The position numbers and the translations under genes are program-made. Below, piece by piece: positions 12,301 through 23,900 of a DNA stretch of 64,000 nucleotides; the stretch's first letter is position 1; every line of letters begins with the position of its first letter. The DNA comes from Hymenopus coronatus (lineage: Eukaryota > Arthropoda > Insecta > Mantodea > Hymenopodidae), in the NCBI GenBank assembly GCA_030762935.1, contig CM060899.1:15607001-15671000 (forward strand), given 5' to 3'. The notes under the pieces were generated by a model, which was not told where the DNA came from, did no database searches, and was given only the letters and a program-made list of their open reading frames with translations.

Positions 12301-12986
12301 CTATTTATCAAGCCCTTCTGTATATTCGGCGTCGAAAATTAGGTGACTGCCTTATTCTTAGTGATTCCCTTAGTGCCCTTCAGAGCATTCGTGAGCTGTA
12401 CAATTACCATCCTTTGGTGCAGCGCATCCAGGACGTTCTCCACATTTTGCACGCTTCTGGTTTTAATGTAGAGTGCGCCTGGATTCCTGGACACGTTGGC
12501 TTGCCAGGGAATGACACGGCGGATGTGGCAGCGAAATCGGCAGCCACAGCGCCCAGTGTTACGATTACCCATTCTACAGCAGAAGATCTTAGAGCGGCTG
12601 TACGGAGAGCCGTTTTTTCGACTTGGCATGCGGAGTGGTCGGCTCTCCGTGGTAATAAGCTGCGAGAGGTGAAGGATCTACCTGTCAACTGGGTAACCTC
12701 CTCTCGTTCATTCCGCTGGGAGGAGGTAGTACTAGCTCGGCTAAGAATTGGCCACTGTATTTTTACTCACAGTTACCTTTTTAAACGTGAACCTGCTCCT
12801 GTCTGTGCGCTCTGTGGGGAGGCACAGACAGTTCGTCAAGTGTTGCTGGAGTGTGGTCACCTGGCACACATTCGTTCATCTATGGGCATGCCGGCCTCTC
12901 TTGCTGAGGTCCTGGCAGATGACCCAAGAGCAGTGGACAGGATTTTTAAATTTTTAGCAAAAGTTTCTTTTACCTTGAAGTTTTAG
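9355..12986 (+). pseudogene. LINE copy B ORF2: endonuclease, RT, RNase H, zinc finger (broken)
   Basis: The ATG at 9355 starts the apurinic-like endonuclease with W-N-I-P-G-I, Q-E-T-K-L (metal-binding Glu), G-D-V-N-A-H-H-P-L-W, L-D-I-A-I and S-S-D-H-F-P with its catalytic His intact. A frameshift near 9690 and a stop at 10061-10063 break it. The RT (10691-12199) carries S-Y-R-P-I-S-L-T-S, F-F-D-L-E-K-A-Y-D-T, N-G-V-P-Q-G-S-V-L-S and L-F-V-D-D-F-A-I-F. RNase H (within 12123-12986) keeps Y-T-D-G-S-K, S-A-E-L-Y-A-I-Y, S-D-S-L-S-A-L and I-P-G-H-V-G-L-P-G-N-D-T-A-D. It ends in a C-A-L-C...H...C finger-like region (about 12803-12870). RT followed by RNase H places it in the I/Nimb-like group rather than Jockey. 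Confidence 0.9.
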
Positions 12987-13172
12987 TGTGATAGCAGTTT
13001 TTTTTTTAACTCTTTTGGTTTTAATGTGTTGGTTTTAGATGGAGTTTTATATCGAGCTCTGGTTAGAGGGCTGGACAGTTCTGTTCCTTCTGTTTCAACT
13101 CTTTTAGCTCTTTTACTTGTGTGTACTTTTTTGCCATGGCATTTTCTTAGTCTATTGCCATGTTTTAATCAT

Positions 13173-13207
13173 AAGGGCGCTAATGACCTCGGCAGTTGAG
13201 CGCCCTT
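13173..13207 (+). promoter_or_regulatory. LINE 3'-terminal stem-loop (copy B)
   Basis: A 9-bp stem AAGGGCGCT/AGCGCCCTT encloses a 17-nt loop immediately before the linker and (ATC)n tail. The same structure ends copies A, F, G, H and I, with sequence-changed but paired arms in copy C. It is a likely recognition site for the LINE's own RT. Confidence 0.75.
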
Positions 13208-13217
13208 AAACACCATT

Positions 13218-13252
<35 letters not shown>

Positions 13253-13346
13253 TGCATGGTACTAGGGATGGAACATTTCCGCACATCCTCTTTAGGAGCC
13301 TCCTTACTCTCCATATTTAGCATCAGCTCGTTCTTAAGTACAGGCT

Positions 13347-13690
13347 TCAATCATCAACATGCTTGCCTGCATCATTTTGCATCTCCTGCAACGATGGGCC
13401 TTTTATCTCAAAATCGGTTCGAGCATTTACTCGCCTAACCTGGCCAGCACTGTCTACTACTTCTACAAGAAACGAATCCTTCGAGCCTACCTGCCTACTC
13501 AAATCCCCACTTTTAAACCTGCGCCTATTGGGAACTATTCTCCCAAGAGACAAATCCTGCACTTTCTTACCAAAATTCCCTGCTTTAAATTTACGCTTAT
13601 CAAATACAACCTCTGCGTCACGCATTTGCATCCGTCTTTTAACATCTGCACAACTCAGCAGCCGTGTACAACCCGCTCTATTCTCTAACT
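13347..13690 (-). CDS. Uncharacterised minus-strand ORF with internal repeat (virus-like locus)
   Basis: A frame runs open from about 13683 to the stop at 13347; its first Met is at 13631. I do not recognise the product. It is basic and contains two diverged copies of a block of about 20 residues, K-R-K-F-K-A-G-N-F-G-K-K-V and R-R-R-F-K-S-G-D-L-S-R-Q-V, then F-L-V-E-V-V-D. The K-R-K-F-K and R-R-R-F-K clusters could be nuclear-localisation or nucleic-acid-binding patches. It lies downstream of the polymerase gene on the same strand and has similar codon texture, so it may belong to the same element. The pattern also faintly recalls small beta-barrel domains after retroviral-type integrases, but that is only a guess. 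Confidence 0.4.
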
Positions 13691-13699
13691 AGCTACTGC

Positions 13700-13915
13700 G
13701 TGACCGCAACAATTAATCTCCCAACACCATAACTGTATCAAAATCTGCAACCTTTTATTTGCGTTTTCTGCTAACATTCTCACTTTCATAATCTCTTGCT
13801 TAACCCCTGCATCACCGCTAACACTCTTCGTCTGCAATAAATTAAGCATGGCAATCCTACTATTCGCTTCATTTGGAATCATCTCGCGCCACGCTTCAAG
13901 ATTTCAACTAACTCT
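13700..13915 (-). pseudogene. Uncharacterised helical ORF, probably frameshifted (virus-like locus)
   Basis: The frame around the Met at 13882 reads as a helix-rich protein (N-L-L-Q-T-K, V-K-Q-E-I-M-K-V-R-M-L-A-E-N-A-N-K-R-L) and then loses its character near 13745. A neighbouring frame continues with D-T-V-M-V-L-G-D before a stop, which suggests a single-base shift. It lies between the polymerase C-terminus and the ORF at 13347. Function unknown. Confidence 0.35.
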
Positions 13916-14547
13916 CTGAGCTTAACGCGGTGTGAGAGAAACGACTCTACTTCATGCTTCAAACTTTTTGCACACTGCGCGTCATAACCCTTCTTCTGCT
14001 TACCCACTTCAGATCACCTTGAAACCTTCTTTGGAAACGCTACTTTTTCCAAACATGATTAAAATGGCTTATGCATTGCAAAGTCTTTTATATACATACG
14101 GATATGACTCAAAGCTATCTGCCAAAAACCACTGATTAACAACCATGCGAAAAGATTGGTGAAAGGTTGAGTTATAACCTTTCATGGGGGTTTTTGTGAT
14201 ATCTGTGTTCCATACAGGGTTACGCATTTAGAATTATCGCTTACCATGATGTCACACAAAACGTCTGAGTTGACTAGCCTTAGGTTGCCTGAATTTAATC
14301 TTATTCCTTTAACTTTGCACACCGAATATGTTTGTAGACTCATGACCACAAAACAATATCTCTTTCGTCTTGTTGACACAAACTTTAATATTTTCACATC
14401 GTCGCCATATATTTGTAGTTCGTTGGCCATATTACTTAGAAATGCACCAGTAGCAGGCATACATTCGCCTGGTTTGAATGTGGCTATAATAGATTCGGTG
14501 TCAAAGTGGCATACTCGTTTCCCACCTCGAGTAGAAATACAATTCCA

Positions 14548-14818
14548 GACTACCTCCGTGATCGAGTGGTCAGCTCGCTGATTTCTCACTTGGAGATCCC
14601 GGGTTCGATTTCCAGGCTGAGGAGGGGAATTTTTCTTTAACCAGAACTATTCGCTATCGCCACAGGGTCTGGAAGTATGTATGTGATAGTGAATGTGTGC
14701 ATGTTTGAGGAAATAAAATAGTTTAACCCAACCTTGACCTACAGACAACAAGTTGTTTCTAATTTGAAGCCCCCGTTATGGCCCTAGATTTTAAAGGGGA
14801 CTATATAAATGAAAAAAG
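14548..14818 (+). mobile_element. tRNA-derived SINE inserted in polB
   Basis: A perfect 10-bp duplication TACAATTCCA flanks the insert (14538-14547 and 14819-14828). The head is tRNA-like: A box around GATCGAGTGGTCAG (about 14560) and B box GGTTCGATTTC (about 14602). A unique body follows, with an A-rich end (AATAAAATAG, later GAAAAAAG). It differs from the SINE at 1.3 and 15.7 kb. Polymerase codons resume cleanly on each side, between motifs B and C. Confidence 0.85.
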
Positions 14819-15539
14819 TACAATTCCAATCGTGCGTCGGCAGTAGTGTATACAGCAATAACCACATTTGTTGTGGAATTAATCTTTGGTGCCCATTCAT
14901 TATATTTCCACACCGCCTACTTAACATCAACTGAAACAGGCATATATGACGACTTTAATACTCGAGTGGTTCAACAGTTCAAGTACTCTGGAGTAGTCCT
15001 TAACCACCTTGCATGTGGGTAAGTTTTCTCTTTGTCCATATTTTCCCGAAAATGCATTTTGCATATACTTCGCCAACTCACACCTGACAGGATTAAGCTC
15101 ATTTCTACTCGAATCTAACAGTACGCCCTCTCTTTATAAAAAAACTGTCAATATATCGTTGGCTTTCCTCGTTTGAGGAGCTGCATGACGTGATGATGAA
15201 TGGGGTTTAAGAGCGCTACACATCTAAGTTATTAGCGCTCATAATATAAAACTGGAAGTTAAGAAACCTGAGTTAAAAGTATGGTAAAAGAATCTCGCTG
15301 AAAAAGACTTAAACAAGAGATAAAAACTGTATAAAAACTAAACCCAAGCTAAAATAATCCAGAGCTGGCGATAAAACCTGACATTAAATAGATAAAACAA
15401 GGGAGAACAAAACAATAGTGTGTAAAAGTAATAAAAGATTTAAAAAGAATCAAATATTTGCAACAACTCCAATAAAATCAAAAGAAAACTAGATGCTTAA
15501 GGATATGGCATTTTGTATAAAAAAATTAGAAACGTTTCT

Positions 15540-18500
15540 ACCGCTTGAGGATCATCGGCCAGGACCTCCGAAAGCCTGGCCGGCAATTGCAGAGTGTCTC
15601 GCAGTGGTGCCAGTCGACCACACTCTACAAACACGTGCAGGATTGAAAGCGCTTCCCCACAGAGCGGGCAGACAGGTAAATGGAAATGGGGTGCTATTTA
15701 TGGACGGTCATTAACTACTGTGGTTCTGAACGTCCCATTCTAAATTGGGCGTGAAAAACCGCTTAATTTTGCTCAGAGGCCACTCAATCAGGCTTGAGGT
15801 TCTTTTACGTGCCATAAGTCTACGACACCGGACCAACCCATTTACTTCCCTTCCGAAGGAAGCCATGTTAAGGATTTTTACACCCGAAAAAATCCATCGT
15901 CCTCCGCCGGGTTTGAACCCGCGACCTTGGGTGTATGAAGCTAGCATGGTAACCATTACACCGCGGAGGATGACTAAGGGCAGACAGGTGGAGGTTCCCT
16001 CTTAAATAAGTGGCTATGACTAAAAATACCAATACGTAATATTTCCAAAATAACTTCCTCACGACGAGATACACGTGAGGAAGACACCCAGAGTGTAGGG
16101 AGCTCCTTCACATTCTTATGTTTGTTATCGCGAAGAGCCGACCACTCTCCATACCAGCAAGATATTACCGCTCAACGTACATGTCTGAAATCTATGGCCG
16201 TGACAAAGATAGTAGTAACACTGGGCGCAGATGATGCCTTCTTCGCCGCCGATTCCATCATCATTCCCCGGCACGCCAACGTGTCCAGCAATGCAGGCGC
16301 ACTCCACGTTTACACCCGAGGGGTGCAAAATGTGGAGGATGTCCGGAATGCCATGCACTCGAGGATGATAAACCTACAGCTCATGAAGGCTCTGAAGCTC
16401 ATTAACGGAATCACTCACAATAAGGCAGTCACCCAAGTTTCGACGGTGAATATATAAAACGTCACGGTAAATAGCATACAGCTCTACAGAGTAAATTGAA
16501 GACTACTTGGCAAACGGCAAGTAAATGGTTCGGTTCCAGTGACAAAGGCACATCCAACTCCATCGGTGCACTTACTACCATCGGTTTATATATAACTGCG
16601 GCCACTGTATTTTGATAAAACCACTAAAAAACAAGAACGGATACTAAACTTTGCAGTACAAGATTTCGTATAAGCCGCTCTCCCGAGATGTACGTGGGAC
16701 GAAGCAGGTAACCAAGGTGGGTGCACCCTCTCCCCCGTTGGAAACATGTTAGGCATTTCGAGACCGTGCGTTCGAAGCATCTCCTGAAAGTGAAATCCTG
16801 CAGGTGTTGGACTACGTAAGCGGTTTCTATAACGATTCTCCAATCCGGAATGAAAAAAGAGAGTAAGCGATGCATACGCAGGTATGTAGTTCAAGCTACA
16901 GCCATAGTTAGATGAAAGAACATCCCGCCGATAACGCAGAGGGGATTCGGTGGATTCGGCATAGAGGCTCACGACTGGGCTAGTTGGAAACTCTCCAACA
17001 GCCACCCGAATGATACGATTGTAAACAGTATCTAACTTTCTCAGCACAGATGGGCGTACTGAAGCATAAACAACACTCCATATTCAAATTATGATCGGAT
17101 CAGTGCACGATAAGGACGCAGCAGTACTGTCCGGTCTACTCCCCAACATTTGCCGCGTAGTATCCCTAAAATATTCAGAGAACGGTCGCAAGGCGCTTTA
17201 TGCTGTGCTACATGAGTTGAACAGCACAGTTTGCTATCGAATATCAACCCAGGAGCTTCCCCTCATCTGCGAAGGGAAGTGTATCTGGCCCGAGATAAAG
17301 AGAAGGTGCCATTCGTCACCTTCTACGTCAGAAATTAAGGCAGACTGTCTTTACAGGTGAGAAACGAAAGCGGTTTTTTTTTAGTTCTAATCATAGAGGT
17401 TGACCAAACACCACTGGAGACGGCGTTCCGAAAACCGGCTTCGCTGAGAAGTGCAGAAGATGACAGAGTCATCCACTACTAAACTGGACGAGACACCTGG
17501 GGAACACACTGCGATATGGAATTAATCGCTATAGCAAACAGCGTCATGCCTAGTGCCTACCCTTTCGGCACTCCGTTCTCTTGAATAAAATGGTTATATA
17601 AAAATCCAGACGACCCTTCCTGGGAAAACGCGGTCCCTCATAAAGTCCTGAATAAACAACGGTAGGCGTCCATGTATATACCAGTCGTGGAAGGAATGTA
17701 AAATCCCTGCACTCCAACACGTGTCATAAGCCTTCTCGAGGTCCAAAAACATCCCAACCGTCTTGACAATTCTGAAGAAAGCCATTCATGATCTGCGTCT
17801 ATAGTGAGACAAGGTGGTCAACCGTTGAACGGCGCCGCCGAAAACCACATTGGATGTTGGTCAGAAGATTGTGGGATTCCAGCCCCACACCAACAGGTGT
17901 TCCAAAACCTTGCAGACGTAGCTGGTGAGGGAAATAGGACGGTAGCTGAAAGGAAGTGAATTGTGCTTTCCAGGTTTCAAAATAGGTATGATGATGGCCT
18001 CCCGCCACTGAGCTGGAAAAGAAACATTCACCCAGATAGTTATAGACCTCGAGCAAGAAAGCCTTACCTTCAGGAGAGAGATGTTGCAACTTTTGGACGT
18101 GGATACCATCTGACGCTGGTGCACAGTTTCGCGAAGATGAAAGTGTATGGTCTGGCTCCACCATGGTGAAATGGCGGTTGTAGTCTTCAAGGTTTCCAGA
18201 GCGGAAGGCAAACCTTAGCGGTTTCATCTGGGCCTTAGTTGGAAGAAATTCAGGGGAATAGTTCTGTTAGCTAGACATTTGAGCGTAAGCACTGCCAAGA
18301 GTATTAGCCACGTCCAACAGATCAGTCACAGTGCCGGCAAGCGTCTTCAGAGCGGCTATTGGCAAATGGGTCGCTTTTCCAGCCACACGCCTTAACTTAT
18401 CCCATACGACAGAGGAAGAGGTATGTCAAATAAAAGATGCTACAAAGTTGTTCCGTGTTGTCTTCTTGCTATCCATAATAATTTTCCTAGACTGAGCAAG

Positions 18501-19440
18501 CAGGTTTTTATATTCTATAAGATTATTGAGAGTAGCGCGCCGCTGGAAAACCCTGAGAGCACGTCGGCGAGCACGAATGGCATTTCGGCATTCATCTGCC
18601 CATCAATGGAAATCAACGGGAACTTCCTTTCGACCGCGGAATAGAAAGTCCAGAAGCGCAAATAATTGTCTCGGTGAGGTGCTGGACTAAACAGTACACC
18701 ACCTCATTCTCGTTGTAGTGAAAAACGGTGAAGTTGGAGTAAAGGTTCCAGTTGGCTTGTTCTAAACGTCATCTAGGTACGCTTGTGGAACATACGTCCT
18801 GAGCTAAGAGACAAATAAGAATAGGAAAGTAGTCACTAGGATGTAAGTCAGAGATGATATTCCATTGTAACGAAACCACCATTGCGGAGAACAAGCTGAT
18901 ATGTCCAGGTGAGAAAACCTATTGAAGGTGTCAGAAAGAAAAGTAGGATCTCCGGTGTTCAGGAGAGATAGGTTAATAAAATCCAAGAAATCGGCGATCA
19001 GTTGACCTCTCGCACAAGACCGAGGGGATCCCCAAAGTGGGTGGTGGGCATTTACCTAACCTACCAGCAGAAAAGGTGTTGGTAGCTGGGATACTAAATC
19101 TGCTATATCAGTGCGCGAGAGGTCGTCAGATGGAGGTACATATTTATACGGCAAATGGTGAAGTAGACTGTAGCTTAATCCTTACAGCATTAGACTGTAT
19201 GTCAAAATGAAGGGGTATAGATTCGGCGAAGACATCCTCTCTGATAAGAATCATGGTGCCCCCATGTGTAGGAACTCCATCCGCCGGTGATACATCACGC
19301 CGACCAGAAGAGTACTGCTTTATTCTAAGATGGTCTTGGGGACGGAGTTTGGTCTCTTGGAAGCATACAACCAAAGGCTTATTCTGGTGGATCAACATTC
19401 AAGTTCTGGTCGATGTGATCTAATTCCACGTACATTCTAC
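15540..19440 (-). pseudogene. LINE copy C ORF2: endonuclease, RT, RNase H (broken)
   Basis: In coding order on the minus strand: endonuclease with V-C-F-Q-E-T-K-L-R-P (about 19370), H-G-G-T-M-I-L-I and a D-I-S-A-C segment (about 18890), then a connector. RT follows with S-Y-R-P-I-S-L-T-S (about 17920), C-G-F-R-R-R-R-S-T (about 17850), F-L-D-L-E-K-A-Y-D-T (about 17740) and fragments around 17500-17600. The thumb is at 16586-17047, then RNase H remnants and the C-terminal region down to 15540. Many shifts and stops, more than in B or I, make this an older copy. The SINE at 15678 sits in the C-terminal part. Confidence 0.8.
15678..15977 (-). mobile_element. tRNA-derived SINE, copy 2, nested in LINE C
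   Basis: A 12-bp duplication GGGCAGACAGGT flanks it (15666-15677 and 15978-15989). Read on the minus strand, the right end is tRNA-like, with B box GGTTCAAACCC and a C-C-T-C-C-G-C...G-C-G-G-A-G-G acceptor-stem-like pair. The body matches the SINE at 1294-1602, without that copy's long T-run. Confidence 0.85.
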
Positions 19441-19542
19441 TGTAAAATATCCATGGGATTGGTATAGGATAAGTTTTAAATAGTAAGGAGTTTCTGCATA
19501 TTTGGCTGTGTTGATCGGTTTAGTTTGTTTTTCTTGGTCGGA

Positions 19543-20960
19543 CTAACACTTTTTCAGGAGCACGATCCTGCCGCTTACGCACTGGCCGTCTTGCAGTGAG
19601 ACGACAATCATCCTGGGCCATCTCCTCCACCTGAGAGGACCCCTGTCCAATTGAGAATTTCGGTTTGAAAACCTAGAACCGATTAGAGGTGCTGTTTGGC
19701 GAAAATGGTCATCGCCTATCGGTAGTCCCAGAAGATTCCACAGAAGAGGATGAGCATGGAGAATTATGTGGACTTTTTCTTCCCGTAGATACTTTAGGAG
19801 AGGACTTTGCACTATGCTTCAGGAATTGTGTTCGTACATAGCTAGTCTTAAGGGTCTTTGCGGGTGCAGAATATCCTACGGGTGAAGCGGTGCTATTGTC
19901 CGAGGCTGACGGTTGGGATGGCTGCGGGAGAGCTCTTAACGATGGCAGATCTCGTAGGCACTTTGGCCGATCTAGTTGTCGTGGTCTTTGTTATAGGACT
20001 GGCAATGATAATCTTCTCAGCAATAGTGGCCCCTTTTATATCGCGGGTCTGAGTCGCGATTTCCCGGCTCGGTACCGGTTTAGCTGCAACCGGTACTATA
20101 GGTACCAGGGTGCGAGACGAAGGGTTCGCGTAGGCAAAGGAGCCTACGGGCTTCGGAGAAGGATACCTTCCCCCTCATCCGTATCTCTTGGATCGCTCTC
20201 TCCTCTGTGAAACGGGACAATTGCGGGAACCAGATGGATATTCCCCGCTTATATCTATACAAGATGGAGTGGTAGTACAACTTCCATTGTGCGATGCGGC
20301 TCCAGAGATAGCACAGGCCAGTATAAAAGTCACTTGTATGCCCAAACCGCTGACATTTGTAACATATGAGTGGCTTGGGAACATTGGACCTAACCTCGAT
20401 GGCTTCGCACCCTGCCTTAATCCTTCGGGGAAGATCTACCCGATCAAAGGTAAGGAACAGGGTGCGGGTAGGCCTGAACTCACCATTAAATTTCCTCTAA
20501 ACCATATAAGCAGATATTACACCGTAGACTGCTAGATCCTCTTGAAGCTCCTCGTAGGACAAACCGTCCAAGGCGCAGGTGGTGATAACGCTACGCGTGG
20601 AGTTCAAGATCTTAGGCTTTTCGACCTTAATGGGGTAGCTTCCAAAAAGTAGTGCTCTAAGTATCTTCTCTGCCTGGGATGCTGACAGTACTTCTACCAG
20701 GAGAATTCCGTTTCGGGCTCTAATACAAGATTTCACCGGACCAGCAATTTTGTCTAAAACCTTTTGGACAGCAAGAGGGCTAACTGAGGTAAATTTCCTC
20801 CCTTCCTCTTTTCTATTAATAACCAAGTAGCGCGGAACCCTGCACACACCTACTTCTTTTCCAGACAGGTTGCTATTAAAGGTTTTGTTTTTGCCATGAA
20901 AAAAGCGGGATAAATTCATTCCCCAGTGCTCACCACCCAGCTCGGTGCCCAAAATGGGGT
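19543..20960 (-). pseudogene. LINE copy C ORF1 (gag-like, CCHC), broken
   Basis: The N-terminal part (20497-20952) keeps a long frame with R-Y-L-V-I-N-R, V-S-P-L-A-V-Q-K, K-S-C-I-R-A-R-N-G and A-L-D-G-L-S, matching copies B and I. The knuckle region (about 20170-20400) is split over frames, and the serine-rich C-terminus is at 19543-19900. The gag frame opens just downstream of the 5' UTR, as in copy I. Confidence 0.75.
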
Positions 20961-23900
20961 CACCTCACATGGGTGACAGGGTTACACAGGGGATATAGTA
21001 GGCTCGCCGTCCCACTCACACTGGAGTTCGGTACAATACCTAGTCCTGCCCAAATGACTAGGGATGGGTTAGTCCCTAGCCTCCCGTTTAGGCGAATCAG
21101 AAACCAAAGTGGTGTATTGGGCAGCACACCCACACCAGTTATTGAAAATCAGAAGCCCAGGCTCAGGTACGCAATTTCAAGCAGGATTGTCCTTTCCATC
21201 GACACGGGTCTCCACGCAAGGCCTACGCGTGAGTGGGTATTTTAACTTATTGACTCCCTCACCACTTAGAGGTTGCTCACAGAGGGAGTCAAGGTGGCTC
21301 GGGACCCCGGGTGCGCCAAACCCGTAGCTACAGTAGCAGGCCCCTGGGAGGGGGGCAGTGCGACGGTCACCCTGAAGCTTCAGTGTTGATATTTTAAAAA
21401 TTGATTCACATATTCTTCCAACAGCCCTTTTTTCCACGAATTTGGCTGGTACTGCACCATATCATACTTCATTTCGCACACGATATCCTTTCTGTAGAGC
21501 CACCTTAACTTCATCTATCACTCACGTACCTATTAGACACCTCTGTGATTCATCGTGGGTGTAGAATTCACTGTTTTCAGTTTCTGCACACATGTGACAT
21601 AAGGGAAACATAAGCTTGCCATTTATTAATGAAGGAAGCAAAGGATGATATAGATCTATGGGTGTAATACTGCACACTTTACCAGTCCACCTTCAACGAT
21701 TTCCAAATTAGGAAAGTTGGCCACATGTATCTTAGGGTGACCAACCGGGTGTGCCGTGGGTTTGTTAACATAAGTATAAAGACTGCAAACATCGTAATAA
21801 AACATGTTTTCACTCCCCTGAACCTCGCAATACACTTTGGTGCAATTTGTACGTCCGCTTAAAAAGACTTCCCTTGGGTTTAAGGTGCTTGGGAATTTAA
21901 TTTCTCGCACCTTAGCAAATTGTGCAAGCTATCATTCTGCATTAAATTCCTAAATTCACATTCCCATATTTCAGCTACTACATATGCAGCACCTCTAATT
22001 GTTTGTGATATCCTACCCTTGGTTTCCCTTCCCGACGCCATGGTTTCACCCCCACTATCGTATATTACAGTATAAAGGTTGGCTTTCACACCCAGGGTAA
22101 AACATTTATGAAAAAAGTAGAGCTTCTTATCAGCTCCATACCCATCCATATTAAAACCTAAAACTTTAATCTCCCTTCCTCTGTAAACATACTGGATGAT
22201 GCGGTGTTCCTTTTGCTCTATCACGATAACCACAGACATGCAATATACGCGATTGGGTGTCTACCAATCTTTAACTCCCATGAAGAATTATAAGGATTAC
22301 GTATTTAGGCATAAACCTCTTTCTTTAAACGTTCATACATGCGTTCGCTATAATAACGCATTCTCTAAAATGATATGTTCCATTTTCTTCTAAAAACTGT
22401 GCGAAACTTAGCTACTGCCATACTTAATATGTACACATCCATCTTACAGTAAGATAACATTTCCTCCATCGCACCACGTTTCAAAAGTCTGTCTACAGTC
22501 ATTCCATCTGGACAGTAATAACTCTGGGCGGGCATGGGACGAACATAATTCTCGTTCTCCTTAATATTAAACAAATAGGGAAAATAACCTTTACATTCCT
22601 TCAATTCAAACGTTTTAGAAAAACGCGATAACACCATCAGTATGAAGATTAAGGAGTCTAAAAAAAGAGATATTTGCATACTTTGTTCTGTAAACCTGAG
22701 TTCCATTTATAATCAGGTCTGTGTTCCACTTTAATGTCTCTAGCATGTAATGCAACATGAATATGATACCCTTTTAGATTATGAGCTATGATAACTACAT
22801 CCCAAGTTTTACGCCTAGGTTGGATTGCGTACTCCAGTACCTGCTTAACACATTTCCTCGTGTACACCCACTCCTTTGCACCGCATTGGTTGCAATATGC
22901 GAATTTGTTTTGTTCATTAATACCTAAAGAGCACGCCTGGTAAAGCACACACAGGTTAGGAACGTGTTCGCCAATGTGTTGCTATATGGTGTGTTTTGGA
23001 TGCATTCAAAATCTATAAACATAAAGATAAATTGCTTTTTAAGCGTGGGTGTTTTGTAGGGTTGTATAAAACACAAATGGTTTGCTTCCACGTGTGTTTT
23101 ACGGTTTGTACAATACTTTCCCGCCCCCCATTGGTGAAGCGTTCTTCTACTCTTCCTATTGTAGAGTTTGTTGCACAAAGAGCACACCTTCTCCACATCG
23201 CAAACAGATTGGGTCTTGGAATAGTATATTTTCTTCTTTAGGTGTTGATCAAAAGACGCCTGTACATTAAAATCCCTATTACGCGCTTCACATCTCACAT
23301 ACAAGCTGAAACTACCGTGGGGATCCTGGTGACACTTCTAACACTTTTTATTGAATTTGTGTTTCTCTGTTTTAGTTGCTAACATCGCGTTGCATTGTCT
23401 GTAGTAGGTTTTGCACCTAAAGCACCTATGTAAGCCTACAATAGCAATAAAGTGACCGTCATGATACAGAAGGTAAGTATACATGTTACAGGTTATATTA
23501 CATTTATACAGTAAGTTCTTTCCCGTGTGATCCTCAAAAAATAGTGAAGCAGTGTTCCTTTAGCTCATTTTCAAATAATTTTACATCATCCACAGTGTAT
23601 GGGGTATCGCCCCTCCTAATTCTTTCAATCAAAACTAAAGCACTTTGTTTTTGCCTATATTCACAATGCCGAATAGTTAGATATTCGTTATCGCCATCCA
23701 CCTTAGCCTTACAGACGGCTATAGCCCTGGCTAAACACAAATTATCAGACTTTTTAATATCAATTATCCCTTTGTTTTGCTCACATAGGCTACATTTTTT
23801 TTAAACACGTCCCCACTACCTGCTTTGTCCACACGCAGCATATCTTAACGGGGCCCTTGACTAAACACTCCTCGTTACTTTGCATGACTCTTTCTATATC

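Larger units (their letters stand above)
7446..13253 (+). mobile_element. I-like LINE copy B, full length but broken
   Basis: The copy begins with the CCCCCC run and the G-G-C-C-T-A-C-T-A-T-G-G block shared with copies C and I, and ends with the 9-bp stem AAGGGCGCT/AGCGCCCTT (13173-13207) and an (ATC)n tail. Order: 5' UTR (7446-7902), gag ORF, ORF2 with endonuclease, RT, RNase H and zinc finger, then 3' UTR. It is very similar to copy I, especially from the RT onward. No target-site duplication was found. Its 5' end abuts copy A head to head. Confidence 0.9.
15190..21370 (-). mobile_element. I-like LINE copy C, full length, inserted in polB
   Basis: The element starts at the right end with the C-run and the 5' UTR shared with B and I, including the conserved stem (21251-21260 with 21282-21291). 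It ends at the left with the stem GAGCGCTA/TAGCGCTC (15211-15218 with 15233-15240) and a short ATTCATCATC tail. It separates polymerase motif A from motif B. A weak, mismatched flank resemblance (CTGCATGACG and CAGTGCGACG) may be the decayed target duplication. It later received a SINE at 15678-15977. Confidence 0.85.

Noticed and set aside
12404..12688. Minus-strand ORFs opposite the RNase H of copies B and I
   Set aside because: They are shadows: the plus strand carries the catalytic motifs, and the minus frames repeat only because the copies are alike.
13196..13438. ORF beginning with a poly-histidine tract (also at 34452-34697)
   Set aside because: The histidines are a translation of the LINE (ATC)n tail running into flanking DNA.
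13932..14135. Plus-strand 67-codon ORF
   Set aside because: It overlaps the C-terminal codons of the polymerase on the minus strand, which match family expectations.
15900..15970. Candidate tRNA gene on the minus strand
   Set aside because: It has A and B boxes, but lies at the head of a SINE flanked by a target duplication, and the second copy at 1.3 kb shows the same extended body.
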